DNA of 37,523 nucleotides from a virus, in the IMG/VR virus record IMGVR_UViG_3300021131_000021, positions 1 to 37,523 of that record; one strand, 5' to 3'. Positions 13,088-21,174 of this stretch are shown here, piece by piece; the first letter of the stretch is position 1, and each line of letters opens with the position of its first letter. Under the pieces are notes generated by a model. The model saw nothing but the letters and a program-made list of their open reading frames with translations, did not search any database and was not told the origin of the DNA. The position numbers and the translations under genes were made by a program.

Positions 13088-14938
13088 CTACAGAATTCTC
13101 ATGCTGTCAACAGGAAATGGATTATCTTCATCTTCTTCTATGCCCATAAATTCCCGCAAATTTGGTGGCATAATTTTTTTATCTGGAACTCGAATTTGAT
13201 TACTTGCTGCAATTCTAGCATCCGATTGATCTTTAATTTCCTGTAATTCTCCAGCAAATACGCCAGAATAAGTATATATGTCAAGCTCTCCATTGGCATC
13301 TCTGGGAGTCAGGGCAACCGCATTGTATATGGCACCACAGACTGCATCTGAAAGGTCCTTAGAGCCCTTTCTAGGGTGGTCTACCTTGTCCTTAACAATT
13401 CTTAGCTGAAGAAGTTCATCAATCAATAATTGAATATGAGGGCCATAAACACGCTCTTCAGTAATACAAAGCGACATGTCCTCATAATGTTTTTTGGCAA
13501 CTGAAAGCAATTCAGTATTGATTCCATTTGCTTTTAGTTGTTGCATCATATCATGCGAGTTCCATCGGTCAAATGTAACCATTTTTAGATTGAATCCCCG
13601 CTGTCTTAAACTAATTATGTAATCTTTTACCTCAGTAAAATCTACAGATTTAGATGCAGTTGGGGTCCAAAAACGTACAGCATCAACTATAATTCTAGGT
13701 GCTGCCTCTTTATACTTATCACCAATTTTCATTGTTACCCAGCTTTCGGTATGTGCTAAGGCTACCGCACAATGGTCATGCTTTTGGGCAAGGTCAACGT
13801 GAACAAAATAAGATTTATCTGGATCTGGAGTAAAATGATCATCAAACCTACCATACTCATCAACATTAAGTTTTGGATTACTAAATGCTTTTTCTATGAC
13901 TCCACGATTTTTAAAAAATGCATCGGTGGCATCTGGAGGCATACAGGCAAAGCGTGACAAAGCATCTGTTGGATCTGTGTAAAAGTCAATAGTAAAATCT
14001 TCAATAGTTCTTGTAGGATTTACTTCCCATGTAGGCCTTTTCAAGGCAAACATTTTTGGTACTTTATACGAAACTATATGGTCTTCCTCCCATTCAATTT
14101 CAAATTCATTTCCGACTGTGCCATCTGGAAGTTCTGGGTCTACTTTAAGCATTTTATGCCTAATAATAACTTCTTTTTCAGCAATGGCCTCATTGTATTT
14201 TTGCTGAATATAATCATTCTTGAATCGTGGGAATGAAAGCAAGATCACTTTACCAAAGTCTGGAAAACGAGAGTTAACAGAGGCACGATACATTTTATAG
14301 ATTGATGATGCAGTTTTTGCTTGATCATGGCCAGATGTGGACTCCAGCTCAAAACCTGAGATTTCATCAAGAATAACTACGAGAACGTTATAACCTTCCC
14401 AAGCTTCTCTTTCTGAGTGACCTGAGTGAACTGTAACGGATTTATCAAACTCAACCATGTTTGCCTTAGCAACATATCTTCCCTGGAACCATGGAGATTT
14501 TTCAATACGCTGATTAAATCCCTTAAAGAAAACTCGGTTAGCCTGAATAGCATTGATAGCAATGTTAATAATATCAATAGCATCGCCTGGAGGTTTACCA
14601 TAATATATTGCGGGATCTGAAAGACATAGTAATAAATGAACCATGTACGCACAAGCAATTGTAGATGTATAGTCTTTTCCAGAACCTTTTCCAAGTTGTA
14701 GAATAACCTCGGAACAGGTTTGTTTCCAAATTTTTTCGCCCTCTTCTGGTCCATATAAACGATAAAGAGTTTCTTTTTTATAAATTTGAGTTGATGCTTT
14801 AATAGATTTATACTGTAATTCAGATAAAGGAGGTAGGCCTAGATATTGCTTGTCTGTGACAAATTGTTCTAAAGCAACTGGCTTTTCTGAAAATTCATCA
14901 CCAGTAAGTGCATCTAAAAAGACATCAAAATCACTCAT
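13088..14938 (-). CDS. terL: Terminase large subunit (packaging ATPase/nuclease)
   Basis: 616 residues with both domains. The ATPase has a Walker A-type LGKGSGKD (82-89) and Walker B VLVVILDEISG (about 185-195). The C-terminal RNase H-like nuclease begins with VHVDLAQKHDHCAVAL, where the first Asp is a metal ligand, and continues with VTFDRWNS and a late DLSDAVCGA acidic site. It docks on the portal and translocates DNA into the prohead, then cuts it. It overlaps the small subunit gene by 8 nt. The upstream promoter is at 15636-15665. Confidence 0.93.
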   Translation of the reverse strand: MSDFDVFLDALTGDEFSEKPVALEQFVTDKQYLGLPPLSELQYKSIKASTQIYKKETLYRLYGPEEGEKIWKQTCSEVILQLGKGSGKDYTSTIACAYMVHLLLCLSDPAIYYGKPPGDAIDIINIAINAIQANRVFFKGFNQRIEKSPWFQGRYVAKANMVEFDKSVTVHSGHSEREAWEGYNVLVVILDEISGFELESTSGHDQAKTASSIYKMYRASVNSRFPDFGKVILLSFPRFKNDYIQQKYNEAIAEKEVIIRHKMLKVDPELPDGTVGNEFEIEWEEDHIVSYKVPKMFALKRPTWEVNPTRTIEDFTIDFYTDPTDALSRFACMPPDATDAFFKNRGVIEKAFSNPKLNVDEYGRFDDHFTPDPDKSYFVHVDLAQKHDHCAVALAHTESWVTMKIGDKYKEAAPRIIVDAVRFWTPTASKSVDFTEVKDYIISLRQRGFNLKMVTFDRWNSHDMMQQLKANGINTELLSVAKKHYEDMSLCITEERVYGPHIQLLIDELLQLRIVKDKVDHPRKGSKDLSDAVCGAIYNAVALTPRDANGELDIYTYSGVFAGELQEIKDQSDARIAASNQIRVPDKKIMPPNLREFMGIEEDEDNPFPVDSMRIL

Positions 14939-15458
14939 TTATAATTACAGCCTCGATTTGCCCAGTAACTTCTGACAACCTTCTTGATACTTCCCACTTA
15001 CATGTTTCGCAAGATGAGGTTACATCTCTAAGTATTCCTACTAATATATCTTGTTTTCTTTCTGACTCTAAGATGGAATCAGCCATATCATTGTTTTCCA
15101 AGACCCCCGCCTTGTTAAGCATATCAATACGCTTAGACTCAATATCAGCAATAAGCTTTAATGCTTGTGTTTTTACTGGGAGTGCATCCTGCACATCTGC
15201 TTGCTCTAAGGTTCTCCACGCTTCCTTGATCAACATATTGTAATGCTCATCTGCCCCAGCTAAAGCTTCCTTGGCACGAGATTTTATGGCATTGTTATCT
15301 TGGACCAATACTTTCCAAGTATTAATATGTGTATCTACTTGAACACGAGTAAGTTCTAGGCTACGTGAAATTTGTGCGGGAGTATTACCTTTAAGTAATT
15401 CCTCAACCACCTTGTTCATTTGGTCAAATTGACCTGCAACTTCTATTTCATTATCCAT
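14931..15458 (-). CDS. Terminase small subunit-like DNA-binding protein
   Basis: 175 residues from ATG at 15458, chosen because upstream codons overlap the FmdB-type gene and the start then overlaps its stop by 8 nt. Residues about 12-48 form a helix-turn-helix (LLKGNTPAQISRSLELTR then VDTHINTW). A long helical region follows (EAWRTLEQADVQ...LKLIADIESKR), as in terminase small subunits that oligomerise around DNA. A Cys pair (SCETC) near the end is extra. Position immediately before terL supports the assignment. Confidence 0.75.
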   Translation of the reverse strand: MDNEIEVAGQFDQMNKVVEELLKGNTPAQISRSLELTRVQVDTHINTWKVLVQDNNAIKSRAKEALAGADEHYNMLIKEAWRTLEQADVQDALPVKTQALKLIADIESKRIDMLNKAGVLENNDMADSILESERKQDILVGILRDVTSSCETCKWEVSRRLSEVTGQIEAVIINE

Positions 15459-15630
15459 TATCTGTTTTATAAAACCCTGATCCTTTGAATTGAACTCCTG
15501 CAGGGGAATAAACACGAGTCATTTTATATCCACAACTTTCACAAGGAGGAATTACTTCCTGATCATTAAAGCCACGCACTATATCTTTTGATGTCTCGCA
15601 TTCCATGCAATTGTATTCATATGTTGGCAT
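15451..15630 (-). CDS. FmdB-type zinc-ribbon protein
   Basis: 59 residues: MPTYEYNCMEC at the start, then PPCESCG and the ending QFKGSGFYKTDNG. This is the complete FmdB-family single zinc ribbon with two CxxC pairs and the conserved FKG-GFY close. It is often annotated as a regulator; the biochemical role is unknown. It is the first gene of the packaging transcript and begins five bases after TATAAT, so the mRNA is probably leaderless. The stop overlaps the small terminase start. Confidence 0.85.
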   Translation of the reverse strand: MPTYEYNCMECETSKDIVRGFNDQEVIPPCESCGYKMTRVYSPAGVQFKGSGFYKTDNG

Positions 15631-15635
15631 ACTTA

Positions 15636-15665
15636 ATTATACTCCCTCTGACTTGCTTTTGTCAA
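15636..15665 (-). promoter_or_regulatory. Consensus promoter for packaging genes
   Basis: TTGACA (15665-15660), 18 bp, TATAAT (15641-15636), then five bases to the ATG at 15630. Both hexamers are perfect. The element lies over the end of the upstream gene. Confidence 0.85.
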
Positions 15666-15978
15666 CCGCAATTTTAAGTAAGATTAAATAACCAATCAAA
15701 TCATCAATATCGTTATCTCCCGCAAAGCCTTGATTATTCTTTACTCTATTTAGCTTATCATCAATACGAACTTTAATCTGTTCGATACCGTCTGACTGTG
15801 CAAATATTCTGCTAGGGGACAGTGCGGAGTCGCCATAGGATATATTTTTTTCAATAAGCATTTGAGCAATCTCATGACATGTGTTCCAAATTCTATGACC
15901 AGATGGAGCACTACTTGCATGCATATAAAGGTCATTACAAGAAAATTGCTTGACATCTTGATAAACAGGTTTTAACAT
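15637..15978 (-). CDS. DUF1599-like phage protein
   Basis: 113 residues containing MLIEKNISYGDSALSPSRIF, then VRIDDKLNRV and DDLIGYLILLKIA. The KN-YGDS, RIDDKL and D-GYL blocks are those of the DUF1599/nucleotide-modification-associated helical family, related in style to MazG-like proteins. The function of such phage proteins is not established; nucleotide metabolism is suspected. It begins in a TAATG junction with the small HTH gene. Confidence 0.65.
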   Translation of the reverse strand: MLKPVYQDVKQFSCNDLYMHASSAPSGHRIWNTCHEIAQMLIEKNISYGDSALSPSRIFAQSDGIEQIKVRIDDKLNRVKNNQGFAGDNDIDDLIGYLILLKIAVDKSKSEGV

Positions 15979-16151
15979 TACTTAGTCCACTTTCTAGGTT
16001 TTTTGATTAGATCAAATCTTTCCAACGCTCGTTGGATTGTCATATGGGAGCACTTTGCCTCCATAGCCATCTGAAGAACTGTCTTCTTCTCTACTGAATA
16101 TCGCTTGAATACCCAGTCTTTGTTTTCCCAAAGTTTTGTGCTTTTAGCCAT
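15978..16151 (-). CDS. 57-residue helix-turn-helix protein
   Basis: Starts at ATG 16151 after the strongest ribosome site in the window, AAGGAGG. Residues 18-46 (YSVEKKTVLQMAMEAKCSH then MTIQRALERF) form an HTH with the conserved M-x-x-E-x-x-C spacing seen in small phage and invertase-type binders. The C-terminus is basic (IKKPRKWTK). A plausible DNA-binding regulator or accessory factor. It ends TAATG with the DUF1599-like gene. Confidence 0.78.
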   Translation of the reverse strand: MAKSTKLWENKDWVFKRYSVEKKTVLQMAMEAKCSHMTIQRALERFDLIKKPRKWTK

Positions 16152-16163
16152 TATAATACCTCC

Positions 16164-16721
16164 TTACAAAATTTCATTTACCGCATACCATGCAATTCCC
16201 GCAGCATCCGCTACGTTATCGGACTCAGTTTGGATTCCCAAATTTTTAGCAAAGTTAATTGTCCTTTGCTTTCTACGCTCTCTAATTTTTCCCTTAATCC
16301 AGTTGTCGGATTTATCGGGGAATTCAGCTCTGATTGCATCTTTTTCCGCCTTGGTATAGTTTTTATTACCAAGATAAGATTGCCAAGTTATCGGATGAAC
16401 TTCAACAACCTCCACATTATCACTAAGTAATTCTCCCATTATAGCACCAAATACGTATGCCATCTTCATTCCAACGTGAACAGACTTTACAGAAATAGCT
16501 GCTTCAATAACAACAAAGTCGAAGTCTAATGTATGCTTAAATGATTTAATCTTATTCTTAGCATCAAGAATTCTTTCATATACATCGGCACCCTCAAATG
16601 TAATCTCGCCCCATTTAACAGCTTTTTCTTCATTCATAAGGCAAAATGCAAAGCTATTTGTGCTTGCATCAATACCAAGAACTTTACTGCCTTTACTTTT
16701 TGCCAGTTTTGCCAATGACAC
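16164..16721 (-). CDS. RuvC-like Holliday junction resolvase
   Basis: 185 residues. RNase H-fold acidic residues are Asp18 in VLGIDAST, Glu73 in VVIEAA and the C-terminal DNVADAAGIAWY (Asp168/Asp172). RuvC cuts four-way junctions symmetrically as a dimer; in phages it clears branched DNA before packaging. The basic loop KIRERRKQRT may contact DNA. It overlaps the preceding Zn-finger gene by 29 nt, which leaves the exact start slightly uncertain because residues before VLGID are dispensable. Confidence 0.85.
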   Translation of the reverse strand: MSLAKLAKSKGSKVLGIDASTNSFAFCLMNEEKAVKWGEITFEGADVYERILDAKNKIKSFKHTLDFDFVVIEAAISVKSVHVGMKMAYVFGAIMGELLSDNVEVVEVHPITWQSYLGNKNYTKAEKDAIRAEFPDKSDNWIKGKIRERRKQRTINFAKNLGIQTESDNVADAAGIAWYAVNEIL

Positions 16722-16995
16722 TTCGCATCATCTCCATCATTTCAATCTTGTCTGATATTTTTTGAGAATTTTGACATGAATAACATATCTTGTCCTCGTT
16801 ATATCTACTTAACTCAGAATTACAATTTTTTCCCGAACAAATTCTTTTTTTGCCAGCCAATCTATCTTTTTTTGCATAGTATGCTGCACGTAATTTTTCG
16901 TTAGTAGCAATTCTACAATGCTCATCAGAACAATATTTCATGTTATGTGTTCTTGGCTCAAACTCTTGACCACATTTATCATATGCACATATCAC
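16693..16995 (-). CDS. Double zinc-finger-like small protein
   Basis: 100 residues with a CAYDKCGQEF...YCSDEHC module at 3-27 and a second CSGKNC...CYSC module at about 53-75, separated by a basic helix (KLRAAYYAKKDRLAGKKR). The first module is like the HNH-associated or plasmid-type treble clefs found in phage proteins. DNA or RNA binding is probable. It overlaps the glycosyltransferase upstream by four bases (ATGA) and ruvC downstream by 29. Confidence 0.7.
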   Translation of the reverse strand: MICAYDKCGQEFEPRTHNMKYCSDEHCRIATNEKLRAAYYAKKDRLAGKKRICSGKNCNSELSRYNEDKICYSCQNSQKISDKIEMMEMMRSVIGKTGKK

Positions 16996-17708
16996 AAATT
17001 TACCTCCTCAAGCCAAAGCCAGTCATGATCTTCTCTGAATGAAGAAGATTTTGTTTGGTGAAACATACTTTCATCACAATGCATTCCATTAATACCTATG
17101 TGGTTAGATCTTGATGCTAATGGATTTATATTTTTTAGTCCATTATTTGGAAGCAATCTTAAATTTAAATGCCAATCCCAGCCATTATGAACTGGATCTG
17201 AAGAGTAATCTTTGTCCCAGTTAGGTCCAAAATAATCATCCCAATACTTCCTCCAAGTTCCCCAAACAAGGCCGTTAAAGCCTTGTTCACGTATTACCGC
17301 TGTTGGATCTGTTGTATCCCACTTTGTATTGGCTGAAATGACAGCTATTTCATTATCATCACGGTACATTTTTTCAAGAGTATCAAAATATCTTAATACA
17401 TCTTTGGACACGACAACATCATCTTCTGCTAATATCACAAAGTCATATTTTTTGAATAAATCAGTAAAGCCTCTCCAAGTATTACCGCCAGTCCCCAGAA
17501 CTTTATCGTTGTAATGTATGCTAAAATTAACATCTGCTTTATCCTCAAAGCTATATATTAAGTCTGTAATTTGCTTAGATACATTACTAGGCTCTACATA
17601 AAAACAAAAATCATATTCTTCCTTTTGATCTACGTTAATCCAGCTTTCTAAGGTTTCACGAAGATAATCTACACGGTCAAATACTGTAAATAAAACTGCT
17701 TTCTTCAT
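16992..17708 (-). CDS. GT-A fold glycosyltransferase (GNT-I/POMGNT-like)
   Basis: 238 residues starting KKAVLFTVFDRVDYLRETLESW, a GT-A nucleotide-binding opening. The metal-binding motif is AEDDVVVS (Glu-Asp-Asp, about residue 93-96), as in GNT-I type N-acetylglucosaminyltransferases; NGLVWGTWRKYWDDYFG follows, with SRSNHIGINGMH near the end. It probably adds a sugar from a nucleotide donor to a phage or host molecule. It lies between the Cas4-like nuclease and a Zn-finger gene with four-base overlaps on both sides. Acceptor unknown. Confidence 0.78.
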   Translation of the reverse strand: MKKAVLFTVFDRVDYLRETLESWINVDQKEEYDFCFYVEPSNVSKQITDLIYSFEDKADVNFSIHYNDKVLGTGGNTWRGFTDLFKKYDFVILAEDDVVVSKDVLRYFDTLEKMYRDDNEIAVISANTKWDTTDPTAVIREQGFNGLVWGTWRKYWDDYFGPNWDKDYSSDPVHNGWDWHLNLRLLPNNGLKNINPLASRSNHIGINGMHCDESMFHQTKSSSFREDHDWLWLEEVNL

Positions 17709-18487
17709 TTTTCAAGCACCAGTGGTTCTATGTAAACTTCTCCCAAATCTTTTTTATCTGCCCAACAAACCTTCTTTACAGGACATCCTTTACAAGCCCA
17801 CTGAGATTTAGTAAAGGTACGCTCTGGTAAAGTTCCAGCCTCGTAGGCTGCATACACTTTGCGTAACCAATCCCATACATCATCAACTAGCTTAGCATTT
17901 TTTTCATCCATGTTAATTGGAATGATTAAAAAGCTATTATCATTCTTGTTCTCATAAAAGAAAAATCCCTGTTTAGCTCCACGAATTTTCATGTAGGTAA
18001 GTAATTGAACTTTATGATATGGCAACCCTTGCATTTCTGCTTGACGAATATCAAAAATCTCTTGCTTAGCAGATTTAATTTCTCCTACTACTTCTTGTCC
18101 ATTCCACTCAATAAAAGTGTCTGCAAAGCCTCTAATTGGTGGATCATCATGGGTAACTTCTGTTTCATTTGCTTTGAATACTGGCGTTTTAGCCATGACT
18201 TTCTGTATGCGATCATGGACATACGTGCCGTTATCCATATTGACGACACCCATAGCATCGGTTTCATTTTCAAACTCAGCACCATTAAAAGCAATGAACC
18301 AGTATCTAGGGCAGTTACCATTACCGTAGCCAACACCGCTAGGACTAAAAGTCTTTTTTTGAGTAAATTCGTTTGGCCTCTTACCACTTAAAACTGCCTC
18401 CTCGTACATTTTTGCAAACTCAATTGCATTAAATCCTGATTCAATAGGCTTTTGAAATTTTAAATTAGCAATTAAATCTCTACCCAT
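17705..18487 (-). CDS. Cas4/RecB-like PD-(D/E)XK nuclease
   Basis: 260 residues from ATG at 18487, whose 8-nt overlap with the short upstream frame (ATGGGTAG) supports this start. Nuclease motifs: GFADTFIEW (Asp) and VVGEIKSAK (Glu-x-Lys), then YHKVQLLTYM. Four cysteines, one in NCPRYW near residue 58 and three in CKGCPVKKVC near the C-terminus, form the 4Fe-4S site typical of Cas4/AddB-type enzymes. There is no CRISPR array nearby, so a role in recombination or DNA end processing with RecA is more likely. Confidence 0.88.
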   Translation of the reverse strand: MGRDLIANLKFQKPIESGFNAIEFAKMYEEAVLSGKRPNEFTQKKTFSPSGVGYGNGNCPRYWFIAFNGAEFENETDAMGVVNMDNGTYVHDRIQKVMAKTPVFKANETEVTHDDPPIRGFADTFIEWNGQEVVGEIKSAKQEIFDIRQAEMQGLPYHKVQLLTYMKIRGAKQGFFFYENKNDNSFLIIPINMDEKNAKLVDDVWDWLRKVYAAYEAGTLPERTFTKSQWACKGCPVKKVCWADKKDLGEVYIEPLVLEK

Positions 18488-18602
18488 TGCGAATACCCAC
18501 ACGCTTCTCGCATTTTATACACATAATATATACCTTGCCAGTAAATGGGCAAGCCACATCCTCAGTCTTGTGCTTATGAAAAAGCTTTTTCAACATGTAC
18601 AT
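18480..18602 (-). CDS. 40-residue Cys-containing protein
   Basis: A short frame begins with ATG at 18602 in a TAATG junction with the gene upstream and ends overlapping the nuclease start. The protein has a basic N-terminus (KKLFHKHK) and three Cys (ACPF, MCIKC) plus nearby His, enough for a small zinc site. Coupling at both ends and the absence of any gap otherwise make it likely real. Not recognised. Confidence 0.6.
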   Translation of the reverse strand: MYMLKKLFHKHKTEDVACPFTGKVYIMCIKCEKRVGIRNG

Positions 18603-18928
18603 TATGCTCCAAATCTTGCGGAATACTTAAGGGCATCCACTAGTCTATTAATTGCTTCTTCTGCTGTGTAGTAAACGTTTTTCTTCTTTGAGTTTTCCCC
18701 ACCTTTTTCAAAAGTTGTATAATATCGTGACATAATAGCAAACTTAGCAGCCAGTGCTTGCATCTTAACAATGAGATCTGGGGCTTTAGTTGATGGTACA
18801 TCAGGCTTAGCAATTAACTTAATTATAAGGTCAAGTGCATAATCAAGATCAGCATCATTCATATATGCCTTCATATCATTGAACTCTGTAAGTTCACTTA
18901 TTAACTCAATCACTGGCTTGTCAGTCAT
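18602..18928 (-). CDS. Hypothetical phage protein
   Basis: 108 residues, largely helical. N-terminal acidic part (ELISELTEFNDMKAYMNDADLDYAL), centre with MQALAAKFAIMSRYY, and a basic GGENSKKKN loop. Similar in style to short helical proteins near recombination genes of actinobacterial phages, but I do not recognise a family. The four-base overlap (ATGA-type) with the glutathione peroxidase stop suggests coupled expression. Confidence 0.62.
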   Translation of the reverse strand: MTDKPVIELISELTEFNDMKAYMNDADLDYALDLIIKLIAKPDVPSTKAPDLIVKMQALAAKFAIMSRYYTTFEKGGENSKKKNVYYTAEEAINRLVDALKYSARFGA

Positions 18929-19386
18929 ACTAGGTTTGCCTCGATTACGCTTTCAAGTTCTTCAGGCTTTCTATCTGGAGCATCTCTAAAAATCTTTGCA
19001 TCTTTATTGACAATAAATTTTTCAAAATTCCAAGCAATGTCCGAGCCTGACCATTCTGTAAGAAATTTATAAATTGGATGTGCATTGTCTCCATTTACAT
19101 CAATCTTCTTTGACATTAAAAATGTAACGCCATAGTTTGTTTTGCAAAAATCTTTAATTGCTTCATCAGTTCCTGGCTCTTGGCCTCCAAATTGATTGCA
19201 TGGAAAACCAATAATTTGAAGTCCCTTATCTGCATATTTTTCATGAAGTAATTGCAATCCAGCATACTGATTTGTAAAGCCACAGTTACTGGCTACATTT
19301 ACAAAAAGTAACACTTTATTTTTAAAATTAGAAAGTGGGACTTCATTACCTTCATTATCTGTAAAGCTTAGATCATATATATCCAT
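18925..19386 (-). CDS. Glutathione peroxidase-family (probably Trx-dependent)
   Basis: 153 residues, complete. Peroxidatic Cys35 in VASNCGFT, catalytic Gln in the PCNQFGGQEPG block (about 62-72) and the late WNFEKF block are intact. Cys81 in DFCKTNYGVTF sits where thioredoxin-dependent members keep their resolving cysteine. It would reduce peroxides with electrons from thioredoxin, and Actinobacteria mostly lack glutathione, so the phage thioredoxin at 571-867 is a logical donor; this link is inference. An antioxidant enzyme within a DNA-metabolism block is odd. Confidence 0.92.
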   Translation of the reverse strand: MDIYDLSFTDNEGNEVPLSNFKNKVLLFVNVASNCGFTNQYAGLQLLHEKYADKGLQIIGFPCNQFGGQEPGTDEAIKDFCKTNYGVTFLMSKKIDVNGDNAHPIYKFLTEWSGSDIAWNFEKFIVNKDAKIFRDAPDRKPEELESVIEANLV

Positions 19387-19396
19387 CTTATTTCTC

Positions 19397-19579
19397 CTAT
19401 TCTAGTATTCTTACTACAAATTGGCAGGGATCCCCGCCATCTTCCCATTCTTTTGCTTCCTCTTCAGATATTGGTTCAATTCCATCATGAGTAGCACATG
19501 TTACATCAGAAATCCAACCCTTCTCAAGCCCTTGGCTAAACCAAACTTGAAAATCATCAATATTTGTTTCATCAATCAT
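19397..19579 (-). CDS. Hypothetical small protein
   Basis: 60 residues from ATG at 19579, overlapping the stop of the DUF6065-like gene by 8 nt; a longer upstream start is less likely. Acidic (EEEAKEWEDGGD), with two Cys (VTCATHDG and DPCQFVV) separated by 23 residues. It ends in a beta-like FVVRILE. No family recognised. It closes the DUF6065/oxygenase block and precedes the peroxidase by 10 nt. Confidence 0.6.
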   Translation of the reverse strand: MIDETNIDDFQVWFSQGLEKGWISDVTCATHDGIEPISEEEAKEWEDGGDPCQFVVRILE

Positions 19580-20273
19580 CTTGATTCCTATCACTATAAT
19601 TTACATTTAAATTTAACTTTTTTATTTCATGGGCACCTATAGTTTTACCTAAGTGATCAATGCCTTTTTGATAAAGCTTTAAAAATTTGCCTTCTTTTTG
19701 GGCATCTTTTAATGCTTTTGTATAATTTTGATCTCCATGTACATGCCTAAACGGAAAAGTTTTATCATGAATATTTATTGTAGAATCATGAAATTGAGCT
19801 ATTGAAATAGGAATTATGCATGCCACGTAAGTTCCAGCTGGCACAAAATATTCTTTATGTGGCACTTCTAGCTTCCAAACTACTGGTAGAACGGAACTAA
19901 AAAAAGAAGTTGATAATATATTTGAAATTACAGTAACATCTTCTATTGGTTGATTTGGAACTGGTATGGTAAGTAAGCTTGTATTTTCATCAGTTTTAAA
20001 TAACAAGTTAGTATCAAAACTTACAGTACCGCCACCACGCAATTCACGTACAACATTCTCTCCCTTTAATGCCCTAGCTGGAACTTCTGTATCTCCGTCC
20101 CAAATAAAGGAAAGATCTTCCTCAAAGTATATCCCATAGCCAAATGTGTTTGCTGCAACAACTGGAGTGCAATTATAAATTGTATTCTCCATCCATTCTC
20201 TTTTTACCTTAAGCTGCTCTATTTTTGCAGTAGGAAGAGATGGATTGTTAACATAAACATCAACGCTATACAT
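19572..20273 (-). CDS. DUF6065-like protein, copy C
   Basis: 233 residues. Family marks: KREWMENTIYNCTPVVAAN, then GYGIYF...SFIWDGD, a Gly-rich turn before VSFDTNLLFKT, PVPNQP, and VPAGTYVACIIPI. These match the uncharacterised DUF6065 family, whose fold looks like a beta-rich barrel; no activity is known to me. It is clearly related to the copies at 21167-21871 and 22172-22870, closest to the former (both have AKIEQLK and ANTFGYG). A P4H-like oxygenase separates the two. Confidence 0.78.
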   Translation of the reverse strand: MYSVDVYVNNPSLPTAKIEQLKVKREWMENTIYNCTPVVAANTFGYGIYFEEDLSFIWDGDTEVPARALKGENVVRELRGGGTVSFDTNLLFKTDENTSLLTIPVPNQPIEDVTVISNILSTSFFSSVLPVVWKLEVPHKEYFVPAGTYVACIIPISIAQFHDSTINIHDKTFPFRHVHGDQNYTKALKDAQKEGKFLKLYQKGIDHLGKTIGAHEIKKLNLNVNYSDRNQDD

Positions 20274-20280
20274 TTTAAAC

Positions 20281-21174
20281 CTAATCTATTATCTTGATTG
20301 CTTCATCTAATTGTACCAGTTTACCCCGCACTATGTCCACTTTTTCTCCAGGAAATTGAAGTGTGACTGCGTGAGTATAATTAGCTACAAAATCATCTAC
20401 TTTCTTTTGCTGCTTTTCCATAAAATCTTTGTCCTGTGTAATATTATTTTTTTCCCATTCTTTATCTCCAAATGAAAAGTAAGGTATAAATATTCTCATG
20501 AAATATCTGTCTGCTCCAGAGAAGTGCTCGACTGCATGATAAAAAGGAGCTGCTGAAGGAAATACTGTTACATCTCCCTTTCTTGGCTTATATTTATAGG
20601 CTTTATTCTCACTCTCATCATAGAAGCATATCTCTCCTCCATCATAATCGTCATTTGGATAAAAGGTAATTGTCACAACTTGATGAGCTGGTCTTTCATC
20701 ACGTGCTTCCTCTGGCATTTCATCAACATGATACTCCAGCATCAAGCCTTCACGGTTAATGCTTTCAAAATGCTCATTACTATACTTATATATATTGATA
20801 TGCACTGGGTCAAGCTTTTCCCAAACTTTATCCCACTGCTTTATATATTGAGGCCATACGCCTTTGTCACCTGCATACTCAGATAAATAATCTTTTTGAA
20901 TAAAATCATAGACTTCCATAATATGTCGCAAGATCTTTTTTTCAAGAGCCATATCTTCTGAATCATCACTTTTTTCTTGAAATTGATCTCTATTGAACAA
21001 TTGATTAATATTCAATCCTTGTTGATACCAGGGCTCCCACTGTGGCCATAACGAGTTATCTTTTGATTTACTTTCAACTACTTTTATCAACTCATCACAA
21101 TACTGCAAAAAATTTTTATAAATTACGATTTGTGGAGCAACTATTATTTTTTCAACTTCATCTGAATTAATCAT
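20281..21174 (-). CDS. 2OG-Fe(II) oxygenase, P4H-like
   Basis: 297 residues, longest of the oxygenases here. Iron ligands His149-x-Asp151 (EYHVDE) and His213 (FYHAVEHF), with Arg223 for 2-oxoglutarate. FYPNDDYDGGEICFYD and KPRKGDVTVFPS are the P4H-like strand and turn. The N-terminal 120 residues form a longer helical cap than in its relatives, and a C-terminal extension of about 65 residues follows the core. It lies between two DUF6065 copies, overlapping the upstream one by 8 nt, so a joint pathway is likely. Confidence 0.87.
   Translation of the reverse strand: MINSDEVEKIIVAPQIVIYKNFLQYCDELIKVVESKSKDNSLWPQWEPWYQQGLNINQLFNRDQFQEKSDDSEDMALEKKILRHIMEVYDFIQKDYLSEYAGDKGVWPQYIKQWDKVWEKLDPVHINIYKYSNEHFESINREGLMLEYHVDEMPEEARDERPAHQVVTITFYPNDDYDGGEICFYDESENKAYKYKPRKGDVTVFPSAAPFYHAVEHFSGADRYFMRIFIPYFSFGDKEWEKNNITQDKDFMEKQQKKVDDFVANYTHAVTLQFPGEKVDIVRGKLVQLDEAIKIID

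Noticed and set aside
17705-18487. Cas4-like gene as part of a CRISPR system
   Set aside because: No repeat-spacer array and no other cas gene in the window; Cas4-like nucleases are frequent in phage recombination modules.
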